Part shown: piece after piece, positions 1-6,904 of the stretch
Position numbering within the stretch: position 1 is the stretch's first letter
Layout: each line of letters starts with the position of its first letter
Notes under the pieces: generated by a model
What the model was told of the DNA's origin: nothing
Database searches by the model: none
The model's input: the letters and a program-made list of their open reading frames with translations, nothing else
Position numbers and translations under genes: made by a program
NCBI GenBank assembly: GCA_009777845.1
Contig: WRLD01000005.1
Location: forward strand, 1-64,000
Length of the DNA: 64,000 nt
Source of the DNA: Defluviitaleaceae bacterium
GTDB lineage: Bacteria; Bacillota; Clostridia; Lachnospirales; WQUN01
Direction of reading: 5' to 3'

Positions 1-619
1 CGTCCACAACTCCGTCATCGTTTATATCTGCGATACGGTTATCGAATATTACAAAGCCTGCGTGTTTTGCGATTGCACGAGCGAGAAAGACAACATCAGC
101 AGAGGATACATCACCCATACCGCCCGAGGAAACAGCCCCAAGCCGTAACCATAGGGGCGTTAGCTCCGTGTTCTCGGTAAAAATCGCACTCTCGAAGTCT
201 ACTTTGTTTCCGCCGTCTACGTTCCAACCGTTAAATACCCACTCCAAGCGGAATAGTTCGGGGGGTATTATTGTAACTGTTTCGTCTAGCGGTATTTCCT
301 GTACAAGACTGCCACCGCCTATGTGTTCGCTCTCCTCGGTGAGGAATGTAAGCGTGATTGTGTCGGTTGGGTCGGTTGGGTCGGTGTCGTCTGCGGTTGT
401 GGCTATGACTTGCTGTGTGTGGTCGGGTTCGTCTGTGCTTGTAGCTAAGACTTGGGCTTGCTGTGTGGCTTCGTCCGTGGCTAGTGCTTGCTGTGTGGAT
501 TCGGTTTCGTCCGTGGTCGTGGCTAGTGCTTGCTGTGTGCGGAGCGGAAGCAACGGCAACAACGGCAAAATAAGTAAAACAACCAAGAAAACACAAACTA
601 CTTTTTTAAGATTAAACAT
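1..619 (-). CDS. Secreted protein with dockerin-like tail (3' end cut by window edge)
   Basis: The frame runs from an ATG at 619 off the left edge, with 206 codons visible. Residues 1-33 look like a signal peptide: NLKK, a long Leu/Val core, then a cleavage-like ALA. Residues 34-90 are a Thr/Asp/Gln-rich linker with repeated TQQALAT-type units. Residues about 95-165 fit the Listeria-Bacteroides (Flg_new) beta repeat (EWVFNGWN, later PLWLRLGAV). The visible end is SSADVVFLARA followed by the calcium-loop-like DINDDGVVD. The same tail closes the proteins at 6905, 25837 and 28250. No catalytic domain is present, so this is probably a small surface or complex-associated protein. The sequence directly supports secretion and the tail; the partner is unknown. 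Confidence 0.75.
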   Translation of the reverse strand, partial: MFNLKKVVCVFLVVLLILPLLPLLPLRTQQALATTTDETESTQQALATDEATQQAQVLATSTDEPDHTQQVIATTADDTDPTDPTDTITLTFLTEESEHIGGGSLVQEIPLDETVTIIPPELFRLEWVFNGWNVDGGNKVDFESAIFTENTELTPLWLRLGAVSSGGMGDVSSADVVFLARAIAKHAGFVIFDNRIADINDDGVVD

Positions 620-724
620 AAAATCCCTCTTTTCTATAATAGTTAATCCCATACTACCACAACCAAACAACCTTAACAACTTTAACCAATCCAATTTTTT
701 CTTAAAATCCTACAAAATTCTTTC

Positions 725-753
725 TTAACATTCACGCATATTTTGTGTATAAT
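725..753 (+). promoter_or_regulatory. Candidate sigma-A promoter for the response regulator
   Basis: TTAACA at 725-730 and TATAAT at 748-753 are separated by 17 bases. They lie about 55 bases before the ATG at 809 in the gap between divergent genes. The match is by eye only. Confidence 0.55.
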
Positions 754-808
754 GAAAGGCAAAGGCACGATATGTACCATTGCTATCCCAAACTAGGAGC
801 GGTGCAAA

Positions 809-1606
809 ATGAATGTAATTATCGTAGACGATGAACGTAATGCGGGCGAGAATTTGCAGACGAAAATCGAGCAAATTCCCGCCATTAAGGAAACCACGGT
901 ATTTAACAACCCGCGTACCGCGCTCAATTTTGCCGAGCATAATGCCATTGATATTGCTTTTTTAGATATAGAAATGCCCGAAATCTCGGGCATAGAAATG
1001 GCGAGGCAGCTAAAGGGCATAAACCCGAAAATAAACGTGGTTTTTGTCACAGCATACAACAATTACGCCGTAGACGCGTTTAAGGTAAGCGCGAGCGACT
1101 ACCTCATAAAGCCCGCCACGATAGAGTGTATCAATGACGCGCTGGCACAGCTTCGCTACCCTGTTTCGCCGCCAATCCCCCACATACGTATTCAGACCTT
1201 TGGGCATTTTGAGGTGTTCGTAGACGGCGAAGCCCTCCATATTACCCGCTCCAAGGCAAAGGAGCTGCTCGCGTACTTAGTAGACAAGCGCGGTACATCT
1301 GTAGGCGCGGCGCATATCGCAGCCATTTTGTGGGAGGACAAGGCGTACGACCGCTCGCTCCAAAAGCAAACGCAAACGGTGATTACACATCTGATAAAAA
1401 TACTAAAAGAGGCGGGCATAGACGATATTATCGTCAGAGGGTGGAATAGCCTTTCCTTAGATGTAACTAAATTTGATTGCGATTATTATCGCTTTTTGGA
1501 GGGCGATACAGCCGCAATCAACGCCTTTACAGGCGAGTACATGGACGAGTACAGCTGGGCGGAGGAAACAGCCGCTTATTTGACTTTTTACCCCCCCCCC
1601 CCTTAG
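809..1606 (+). CDS. Response regulator with SARP/BTAD-like C-terminal output domain
   Basis: ATG at 809 follows AGGAG with 9 bases of spacing. Residues 1-120 are a CheY-like receiver: acidic DDE at residues 7-9, the phospho-acceptor Asp in FLDIEMPEISG near residue 51, Thr in VTAYN, and Lys in LIKPA. Residues 130-260 are a winged-helix and helical region of the kind seen in SARP or OmpR-like regulators (IQTFGHFEVFVDG, KAKELLAYLVDKRG, AAILW). Such proteins usually switch on a local target. No histidine kinase is adjacent, so it is an orphan here. The last codons read YPPPP from a run of 12 C at 1591-1602. Homologues as I remember them end shortly after SWAEETAAYLTF, so little is lost, but the C run is an unstable 3' end. 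Confidence 0.75.
   Translation: MNVIIVDDERNAGENLQTKIEQIPAIKETTVFNNPRTALNFAEHNAIDIAFLDIEMPEISGIEMARQLKGINPKINVVFVTAYNNYAVDAFKVSASDYLIKPATIECINDALAQLRYPVSPPIPHIRIQTFGHFEVFVDGEALHITRSKAKELLAYLVDKRGTSVGAAHIAAILWEDKAYDRSLQKQTQTVITHLIKILKEAGIDDIIVRGWNSLSLDVTKFDCDYYRFLEGDTAAINAFTGEYMDEYSWAEETAAYLTFYPPPP
1591..1602 (+). repeat. Homopolymer of 12 C at the 3' end of a coding region
   Basis: Twelve consecutive C bases set the final frame of the response regulator. At 12 the protein ends YPPPP. One C fewer gives a three-residue different end (LR then stop). One C more reads through about 20 further codons to a stop near 1668. Tracts of this kind slip readily during replication. Confidence 0.9.
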
Positions 1607-1650
1607 GTAAAAATTCCCACGCGTGTGAGCAGTGCAGATTCCGCAGCAAA

Positions 1651-1676
1651 AAAGCCCCCTCGCTTTAGGGGGCTTT
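1651..1676 (-). terminator. GC-rich terminator hairpin
   Basis: AAAGCCCCCT (1651-1660) and AGGGGGCTTT (1667-1676) form a perfect 10-bp stem. On the minus strand the stem is followed by a run of six T (A run at 1648-1653), so it suits the end of the restriction-modification transcript. On the plus strand there is no T run, so it is weaker for the response regulator. Confidence 0.7.
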
Positions 1677-1745
1677 CCAATATGTGCATTGAGTGTACAT
1701 AGCCTTTTATAATCTGTCTTGGCTTTGAATTATTGCTCCCCCCAA

Positions 1746-1793
1746 CTCCCCCGATTAAGCCTTACACTTATGCGTAAGGTTTACTCGGGGGAG
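1746..1793. repeat. Long inverted repeat, 18 of 20 bases paired
   Basis: The left arm at 1746-1765 and right arm at 1774-1793 pair at 18 of 20 positions around an 8-base loop. The arms carry CTCCCCCGA and its complement at the base of the stem. It sits just after the methyltransferase stop codon and could be a second transcript-end hairpin or a small mobile palindrome. Confidence 0.7.
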
Positions 1794-1825
1794 CAGTATT
1801 TTAATGAAAAAGAGCGTTGATTTTC

Positions 1826-2728
1826 TCAGAACGCCCTTTCCTTTTGAGTTATATACGCTAATAAAAATTTGCCAACATATGTTGCAAGCCCTACAGGAAC
1901 GGCATTGCCTATGGCTTGCTCCATGTCTGTCTTGCTACCAGCAAACGCAAAGTCCTTCGGAAATGTTTGTATTCTAGCACGCTCAAGTGTCGTTAAGGGT
2001 CGTGCTAGTGCTAAGTCCCTAGTTGCATCACCTGCATGAATTACATACGTATTTGGTATTGGTCTATTAACTCCGCGAATCGTAGGGCTTGGCTCGTCAA
2101 TGCTAAAAATTGCCCTTCTTGCATAGGAGCGAGGGTGTCTATAATAATACTCCGTGTTAAATTCATATCCCAAATAGTCACGTATGGTGGTGCTTTTGTT
2201 TGATAAATTGTTAAGCAGCTTATCCTCCAAGAAACCATCAACCCCATTTAATTCGCCAATTAAGAAAAAACGCTTTCTTTTTTGAGGAACGCCACATCTT
2301 GACGCATCAAGCGTAACCTGTGTTAGCCCATAATTATTATCACGAAACATTTTAACGGCTTGTGATAATGTTCTTGATTTTATGATTCTATCTACATTTT
2401 CCATTACGAACCATTGCGATTTTAAGCCGCATACTATTTCAGCAAATTTAAGTGTTAAGCTCGCTTGTCCATTAGCTTCGTTTCTTTTACCTGCCGACGA
2501 GTAATCCTGACAAGGAGGCCCGCCTATTACAACATCGGGATAATGCTTTTCAAAATACGAGTGCGGCACCTTAGACAAGTCCAATATCTCAGCCTTATGT
2601 GTAAAGTTATTGTTATATATGTCAACAGCTTTTCCCCAATTATCATATGCTGCAACTACTTCAAATCCAGCATGTTGAAACCCTAGTGATAACCCTCCGC
2701 ACCCACAGAATAAATCTAATACTCTCAT
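1826..2728 (-). CDS. DNA (cytosine-5-)-methyltransferase of a type II restriction-modification system
   Basis: The protein is 300 residues, typical for small C5 methyltransferases. Motif I (DLFCGCGGLSLGF) starts at residue 4 and binds S-adenosylmethionine. Motif IV GGPPCQDYS carries the catalytic Cys near residue 73. ENV is motif VI and QKRKRFF is motif VIII. The variable target-recognition region lies about 190-240, and IQTFP and GNAVP close the fold. I chose the ATG at 2728 over a TTG six bases upstream: an AGGAGG lies 7 bases before it, and ATG overlaps the nuclease stop as TAATG. It methylates the site that the partner nuclease cuts. If the partner is HindVP-like, the site would be of the GRCGYC type, which is inference from the family. 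Confidence 0.93.
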   Translation of the reverse strand: MRVLDLFCGCGGLSLGFQHAGFEVVAAYDNWGKAVDIYNNNFTHKAEILDLSKVPHSYFEKHYPDVVIGGPPCQDYSSAGKRNEANGQASLTLKFAEIVCGLKSQWFVMENVDRIIKSRTLSQAVKMFRDNNYGLTQVTLDASRCGVPQKRKRFFLIGELNGVDGFLEDKLLNNLSNKSTTIRDYLGYEFNTEYYYRHPRSYARRAIFSIDEPSPTIRGVNRPIPNTYVIHAGDATRDLALARPLTTLERARIQTFPKDFAFAGSKTDMEQAIGNAVPVGLATYVGKFLLAYITQKERAF

Positions 2729-3801
2729 TAGCAATCCTCCTTAAACAAATCGGGGGAATTATATATTATCGCATCGAATCTTCTCTCTGGGCTTAACAAG
2801 TCTTGACCGCCACCAAGAATTATATTTTTAATTTCATCTTTTGTTATCCTCGGCTTCGTTAATTCCTCACATCTCATAATACTGTTAGTTTTTATACCAC
2901 TAGTCGCAAATGCTTTATCATTTTTTGTATTGTACGAAAGCTCGTCAATAATCCTTGAGGCATCAAACCTGCCATTTATAGAAAAATCCGACAGCATTTT
3001 GAATAGCCAAATTACACTTCTAGTATGCCTAGATATAGATGTAATTTCTGAGTTCAAATTGGGCATAAATAAATTTAGCATACCGAAGTTGCTCCATGTA
3101 AATACATCTAAGCAGTTATCTGACAGATGTGGGCTTTTGCCCTTTGTTTTCCACACAGGGTTAAGGATTATAGGGGACTGCAATGCGTTTTTATTCTTTA
3201 TAATTTCGCGAAGTGCAAAACAAATATTGCGTACATGGGGCAAAACATTTTTAGCTTGTGTCCAGTCATTTATGCTACTGCTTACATAACCAACCATTTC
3301 CCTTATCGCATTTTTATTTCCCTCGTATAAATCAATAAAACTACAAGCAAGGTAAATAATTGTATCGGGTCTTATGACTATTTCTGAGCCATATCTATCC
3401 TCGGACAAGGAACAGGTTGTGTTATCCGGCAATGCCGTCAGCTTAATTTCATAACTGCTAACACACTTATCATTTGACAAATCTATAATTGTGATGTCAT
3501 TTCTTGGAATTGACCCTATAACATATTTCTGAAATGGTGTATATGAAGTTTCAAACGCAAAAAAAGTGTTGTGTGCTAGGGGGTCAATCCCAAAAATTTC
3601 ATCAATGCCTTTATATCCTACTTCTTTCTCCATATTCGCATCTGCGGTTATGTATACCGCTTTCATTCTTTTACTATGAAGATAACACGCTAACGATACT
3701 GGGAAAGATGAGTTGAATTGATTTTTCCCCCATGTTTCGGGGATTGAATAATCCCGATTTGATTTATCTATTCCAAATAGCCTTGGTGTATTTAGCTCCA
3801 C
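2728..3801 (-). CDS. HindVP-like type II restriction endonuclease
   Basis: A 357-residue protein directly upstream of, and translationally coupled (TAATG) to, a C5 methyltransferase. The N-terminal block RLFGIDKSNRDYS followed by WGKNQFNSSFPVSL matches what I recall of the HindVP/HgiDI restriction endonuclease family, which cleaves GRCGYC-type sites. No generic PD-(D/E)XK motif is obvious by eye. The start is uncertain: GTG at 3801 has GGGG 9 bases upstream, whereas a TTG at 3816 lacks a good ribosome site. The pair is AT-richer than the neighbouring spoVB and sits between unrelated housekeeping genes, consistent with horizontal gain. No separate controller gene is visible. Confidence 0.8.
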   Translation of the reverse strand: MELNTPRLFGIDKSNRDYSIPETWGKNQFNSSFPVSLACYLHSKRMKAVYITADANMEKEVGYKGIDEIFGIDPLAHNTFFAFETSYTPFQKYVIGSIPRNDITIIDLSNDKCVSSYEIKLTALPDNTTCSLSEDRYGSEIVIRPDTIIYLACSFIDLYEGNKNAIREMVGYVSSSINDWTQAKNVLPHVRNICFALREIIKNKNALQSPIILNPVWKTKGKSPHLSDNCLDVFTWSNFGMLNLFMPNLNSEITSISRHTRSVIWLFKMLSDFSINGRFDASRIIDELSYNTKNDKAFATSGIKTNSIMRCEELTKPRITKDEIKNIILGGGQDLLSPERRFDAIIYNSPDLFKEDC

Positions 3802-3874
3802 TATAAAGCACCCCAAAAATTTTATGATTTATTCGTATTTTTTTTATGATGCTTAAAAAACGAGTATCAACCCG

Positions 3875-3903
3875 ATTATATAGAAACATCGCAACTTTTT
3901 CAA
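3875..3903 (-). promoter_or_regulatory. Candidate sigma-A promoter of the restriction-modification operon
   Basis: On the minus strand TTGAAA (3898-3903) and TATAAT (3875-3880) are 17 bases apart. The likely transcript start lies about 65 bases before the nuclease start codon. Confidence 0.65.
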
Positions 3904-3918
3904 TTACTAAATGAGTGC

Positions 3919-3950
3919 GGGAGGTAGAAAAAGCAATAACTCTACCTCCC
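3919..3950 (-). terminator. Hairpin at the end of spoVB
   Basis: GGGAGGTAGA (from 3919) and TCTACCTCCC (to 3950) form a 10-bp stem that includes the spoVB stop codon. There is no strong T run after it on the minus strand, so termination efficiency is uncertain. It resembles the masking hairpin at the other end of the gene. Confidence 0.45.
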
Positions 3951-5498
3951 TCCCAACAACCGCCGAACCTCCGCACGCGAAATACACCCCGAAGCCAGCA
4001 CGCCCGAAAAAAACAGCGTCATAAGCAACACAATCGAACAAACAAGCCCCATTTTAAGCCCTGCAAGCTCGAACAAAAAGCGTTCCGCCGCAAACCGCGC
4101 CGCCAGCCCAGCCGCCGCCGCCGCAATAAACGGGCGCAAAAACCAGCGCGTAAACTGCATTTCCAGCGGCATAAAGTCGCGTATTCTGCGAAGCCCCAGC
4201 GCGATAATCACAATCAGGCTCACAAGCCACCCGAGAATATACGCGCTAAGCCCGAATTTCGGGACGAGAATAAAAATGAACGCGATACATATTCCAGACG
4301 AAATCAGGCTGTTTCTAAAGATAAACATTTGACAGCCCAAGCCGTTTAGCACTCCCGAGATAATAATTTGCATGTAAATAAACGGACACATAACGCCGAG
4401 CAATTGCAACATAAAGCCTATTTGCTGGTTATAAATGGCAAGCCCCATTTCATGCGAAAAGAAGAAAAACATCGAGGCCGCGCCCATTCCTGTAACCGAG
4501 GCGAACAATAACGCCTTGGAGGCGAATGAGGAAACGTCACTAGCGCCGCGCCCGTTTTTTCCGCCTACCGCCGTGGCCTCGGACACGGCTGGTACAAGCG
4601 TAACAGACAGCGCGGTAAGCACCGCCGTGGGGAAAAATATGAGCGGAATAGCCATGCCCTGAATACGCCCAAACTCGCTGATTGCTTCCGCGGCGGGCAA
4701 GCCGTACATCTGCAAGCGGCGCGGAATAAGCACGTTTTCCCACGCCGTAAGAAGCGAGCCGACGACGCGGTTTCCAGTAAGCGGCAAAGCCATCGCCATA
4801 ATAAGCGCGAAGCTCTGCGTAGCGGAAAAACTGCGTTTTGCAAACACGCGGCGTTTTTTCCTATGCAGTTTGTACGCGCCGAACACAAAGAAGAACGAGA
4901 ACACTTCCTCCGCGACAATGGCAATTACCGCCGCCGCCGCCGCGTATTCCAAGCCGCGCGGCACAAACGCCGCCGCGATTAAATAAATTACGACCATTCG
5001 CACAATTTGTTCCAATACCTGATTTACCGCAGGTATTTTTGTTTCCTGCAAGCCGATAAAATAGCCGCGAATACACGTACCAGCCGCCATAAACGGGAAC
5101 GCCAGCGACAGGATTTTGAGCGGCAGCATTGTACGCGCGTCGCCGAAAAAATAAACCGACATCAAGCCCGCGCCAAAGTACAGCACAAACGTCAACACAA
5201 CGCCCAGCGCCGATGTAATCAACACAGATTGTTTCAACATCAACGCCATGTTGCCGTACTCGCCCTTTGCGCGCTCCTGCGCCGTGAGCTTCGACACCGT
5301 TGTGTTAAACCCTGCGCAGGCGATACTCCACGCCAGCGTGTACACGGGCATAATCAACTGGTACAGCCCCATGCCCTCCGCGCCCATAAGATTAGACATA
5401 TAAACCCTATACACAAAGCCCAAAATTCGTGTAATTACCCCCGCGGCAGTCAAAATTAACGCGCCTGTTAAAATTCTTTTTTTGTTAATAGCTCCCAC
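3942..5498 (-). CDS. spoVB: Stage V sporulation protein B / MurJ-like lipid flippase family
   Basis: A 518-residue polytopic membrane protein of the MVF/MATE-like polysaccharide export superfamily, with about 14 hydrophobic segments. The N-terminus (KKRILTGALILTAAG, then RILGFVYRVYMSNLMGAEGMGLYQL) is the SpoVB signature. SpoVB is thought to move lipid-linked precursors for spore cortex synthesis in the outer forespore membrane; other members act in the vegetative cell. The only canonical in-frame start is GTG at 5498, but the AGGAGGTGGGAG ribosome site overlaps that codon. Translation may therefore begin at the ATT 9 bases further in, or use the GTG poorly. An upstream CCCACCTCCC can pair with the ribosome site. 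Confidence 0.88.
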   Translation of the reverse strand: MGAINKKRILTGALILTAAGVITRILGFVYRVYMSNLMGAEGMGLYQLIMPVYTLAWSIACAGFNTTVSKLTAQERAKGEYGNMALMLKQSVLITSALGVVLTFVLYFGAGLMSVYFFGDARTMLPLKILSLAFPFMAAGTCIRGYFIGLQETKIPAVNQVLEQIVRMVVIYLIAAAFVPRGLEYAAAAAVIAIVAEEVFSFFFVFGAYKLHRKKRRVFAKRSFSATQSFALIMAMALPLTGNRVVGSLLTAWENVLIPRRLQMYGLPAAEAISEFGRIQGMAIPLIFFPTAVLTALSVTLVPAVSEATAVGGKNGRGASDVSSFASKALLFASVTGMGAASMFFFFSHEMGLAIYNQQIGFMLQLLGVMCPFIYMQIIISGVLNGLGCQMFIFRNSLISSGICIAFIFILVPKFGLSAYILGWLVSLIVIIALGLRRIRDFMPLEMQFTRWFLRPFIAAAAAGLAARFAAERFLFELAGLKMGLVCSIVLLMTLFFSGVLASGCISRAEVRRLLGGR

Positions 5499-5530
5499 CT
5501 CCTGCTAAATATTTATATGAGGGAGGTGGG
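5494..5530 (-). promoter_or_regulatory. Hairpin that could mask the spoVB ribosome-binding site
   Basis: CCCACCTCC at 5494-5502 (the ribosome site when read on the minus strand) and GGGAGGTGGG at 5521-5530 are complementary, separated by about 18 AT-rich bases. In the spoVB message the stem would bury the whole Shine-Dalgarno and the GTG codon. The pairing is plain; regulation is inferred. Confidence 0.55.
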
Positions 5531-5571
5531 AATATTAGACAAACATATTTATGAGAATAGTACATAAAAAA

Positions 5572-5599
5572 TTGCAAGACTCGCTTTTAGTGCTATACT
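5572..5599 (+). promoter_or_regulatory. Candidate sigma-A promoter for the LRR protein
   Basis: TTGCAA (5572-5577), 16 bases, TATACT (5594-5599), about 50 bases before the ATG at 5651. Confidence 0.55.
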
Positions 5600-5650
5600 A
5601 TTAAGGCATTTGTTTGTTTACCTATAAAAACCAAAAAAGGGGAAATTTCC

Positions 5651-6856
5651 ATGAGAACAAGAATAGCCACTCTGTATGTTTATCTAGCTGTTACTGTTAT
5701 TGCGGTTTTGGCGTTTAGTGCCGTGACCCAAGCAACCGAGCCAATCCAAGCCACTGACCCAATCCGTGTAACCGTGGACGGTGTGGCGGTGGACTTTGCC
5801 GACCAAGCTCCTGTCGCTGTGGGCGGGCGTACCCTTGTGCCTGTGCGTGGGGTGTTTGAGGTGCTAGGCTTTGCGGTGGAATGGGAACGTGACACACAGC
5901 AGATAACGCTACGCGGTGACAACGACACTGTGATAATCGCCGTGGGTAGCGACACCTTTACCACGAATGGCGAAAGCCACACGCTAGACGTACCAGCACA
6001 AATAATAGGCGGACGGACTATGCTACCTATACGCGCGGTGTTGGAAAGTGTGGGGTGCGGTGTGGAATGGGACGAGGGGGCGAGGGTTGTTAGGGTGGTT
6101 GTTGGGGGTGTGGGGGAAATGGAAATACCTGAGTATGTGACTATTCGGGGGGAGCAATATAGCACGGAGCTAACTAAGCTAGACCTAAGTGGCAAATACC
6201 CAACAAGTGAAGAACTGGAACTCTTGCAATATATGGTTAATTTGAAATCGTTAATATTCTATGGAAACGACCTTAGCGATTTATCGCAATTAGCACATTT
6301 AACAAATCTGTCAGAATTAGGCTTGCTTCACAATCAAATTAGCGATTTGTCGCCACTAGAAAACTTAACAAATCTTACGGTATTGGATTTAAGAAACAAT
6401 CAAGTTGTTGATGTATCACCATTATCCAACTTAACAAACTTAACAACATTGAACTTGAGCCTCAATCAAATCAGCGATATATCGCCATTGGTAGATTTAA
6501 AGGAATTAACATTCTTACATTTAGGGGGTAACCAAATCAGAGATATATCACTGTTGCCAAATTTGACAGGATTGATAGACTTGTCTTTAGGTGGCAATCA
6601 AATCAGCGATATATCACCATTGGCAAATTTAACAGGCTTGACACACTTGTATTTAGGGGGCAATCAAATCAGCGATGTATCGCCATTAGCAAATTTAGAA
6701 AATTTACTAATCTTGCAACTGCAAATTAACCAAATCAGCGATGTATCGTCGTTAGCTAATTTATCAGTTGAGTTTTTCTTGGAGATATGGGACAATCCAA
6801 TCATTGATATGTCGCCCATATCACATATTATACAAGGCTTCCCTATGACAATATAA
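5651..6856 (+). CDS. Secreted leucine-rich-repeat protein with copper-amine-oxidase-N-like domain
   Basis: 401 residues, ATG after AGGGG. Residues 1-28 form a signal peptide. Residues about 35-165 contain the copper amine oxidase N-terminal-like fold, recognisable by GGRTLVPVRGVFEVLG and its repeat GGRTMLPIRAVLESVG, each followed by VEW; in Clostridia this module is a common extracellular wall-associated domain. Residues 175-395 hold about nine 22-residue leucine-rich repeats of internalin type (LTNLTVLDLRNNQVVDVSPL and variants), a curved protein-binding surface. There is no LPXTG, SLH or dockerin tail. It lies 48 bases upstream of the M6 protease gene on the same strand and may be co-transcribed, so it could bind a substrate or host protein for that protease (inference). 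Confidence 0.85.
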   Translation: MRTRIATLYVYLAVTVIAVLAFSAVTQATEPIQATDPIRVTVDGVAVDFADQAPVAVGGRTLVPVRGVFEVLGFAVEWERDTQQITLRGDNDTVIIAVGSDTFTTNGESHTLDVPAQIIGGRTMLPIRAVLESVGCGVEWDEGARVVRVVVGGVGEMEIPEYVTIRGEQYSTELTKLDLSGKYPTSEELELLQYMVNLKSLIFYGNDLSDLSQLAHLTNLSELGLLHNQISDLSPLENLTNLTVLDLRNNQVVDVSPLSNLTNLTTLNLSLNQISDISPLVDLKELTFLHLGGNQIRDISLLPNLTGLIDLSLGGNQISDISPLANLTGLTHLYLGGNQISDVSPLANLENLLILQLQINQISDVSSLANLSVEFFLEIWDNPIIDMSPISHIIQGFPMTI

Positions 6857-6904
6857 AACAAACAAAAAAACAAATAAACACACCATAAAAAGGAGCGAAA
6901 TACT

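Noticed and set aside
168..728. Open frame on the plus strand, 186 codons, Ser/Val rich
   Set aside because: It is the complement of the partial dockerin-like gene on the minus strand, which has a signal peptide and known domains. This one has no ribosome site and only reflects codon bias.
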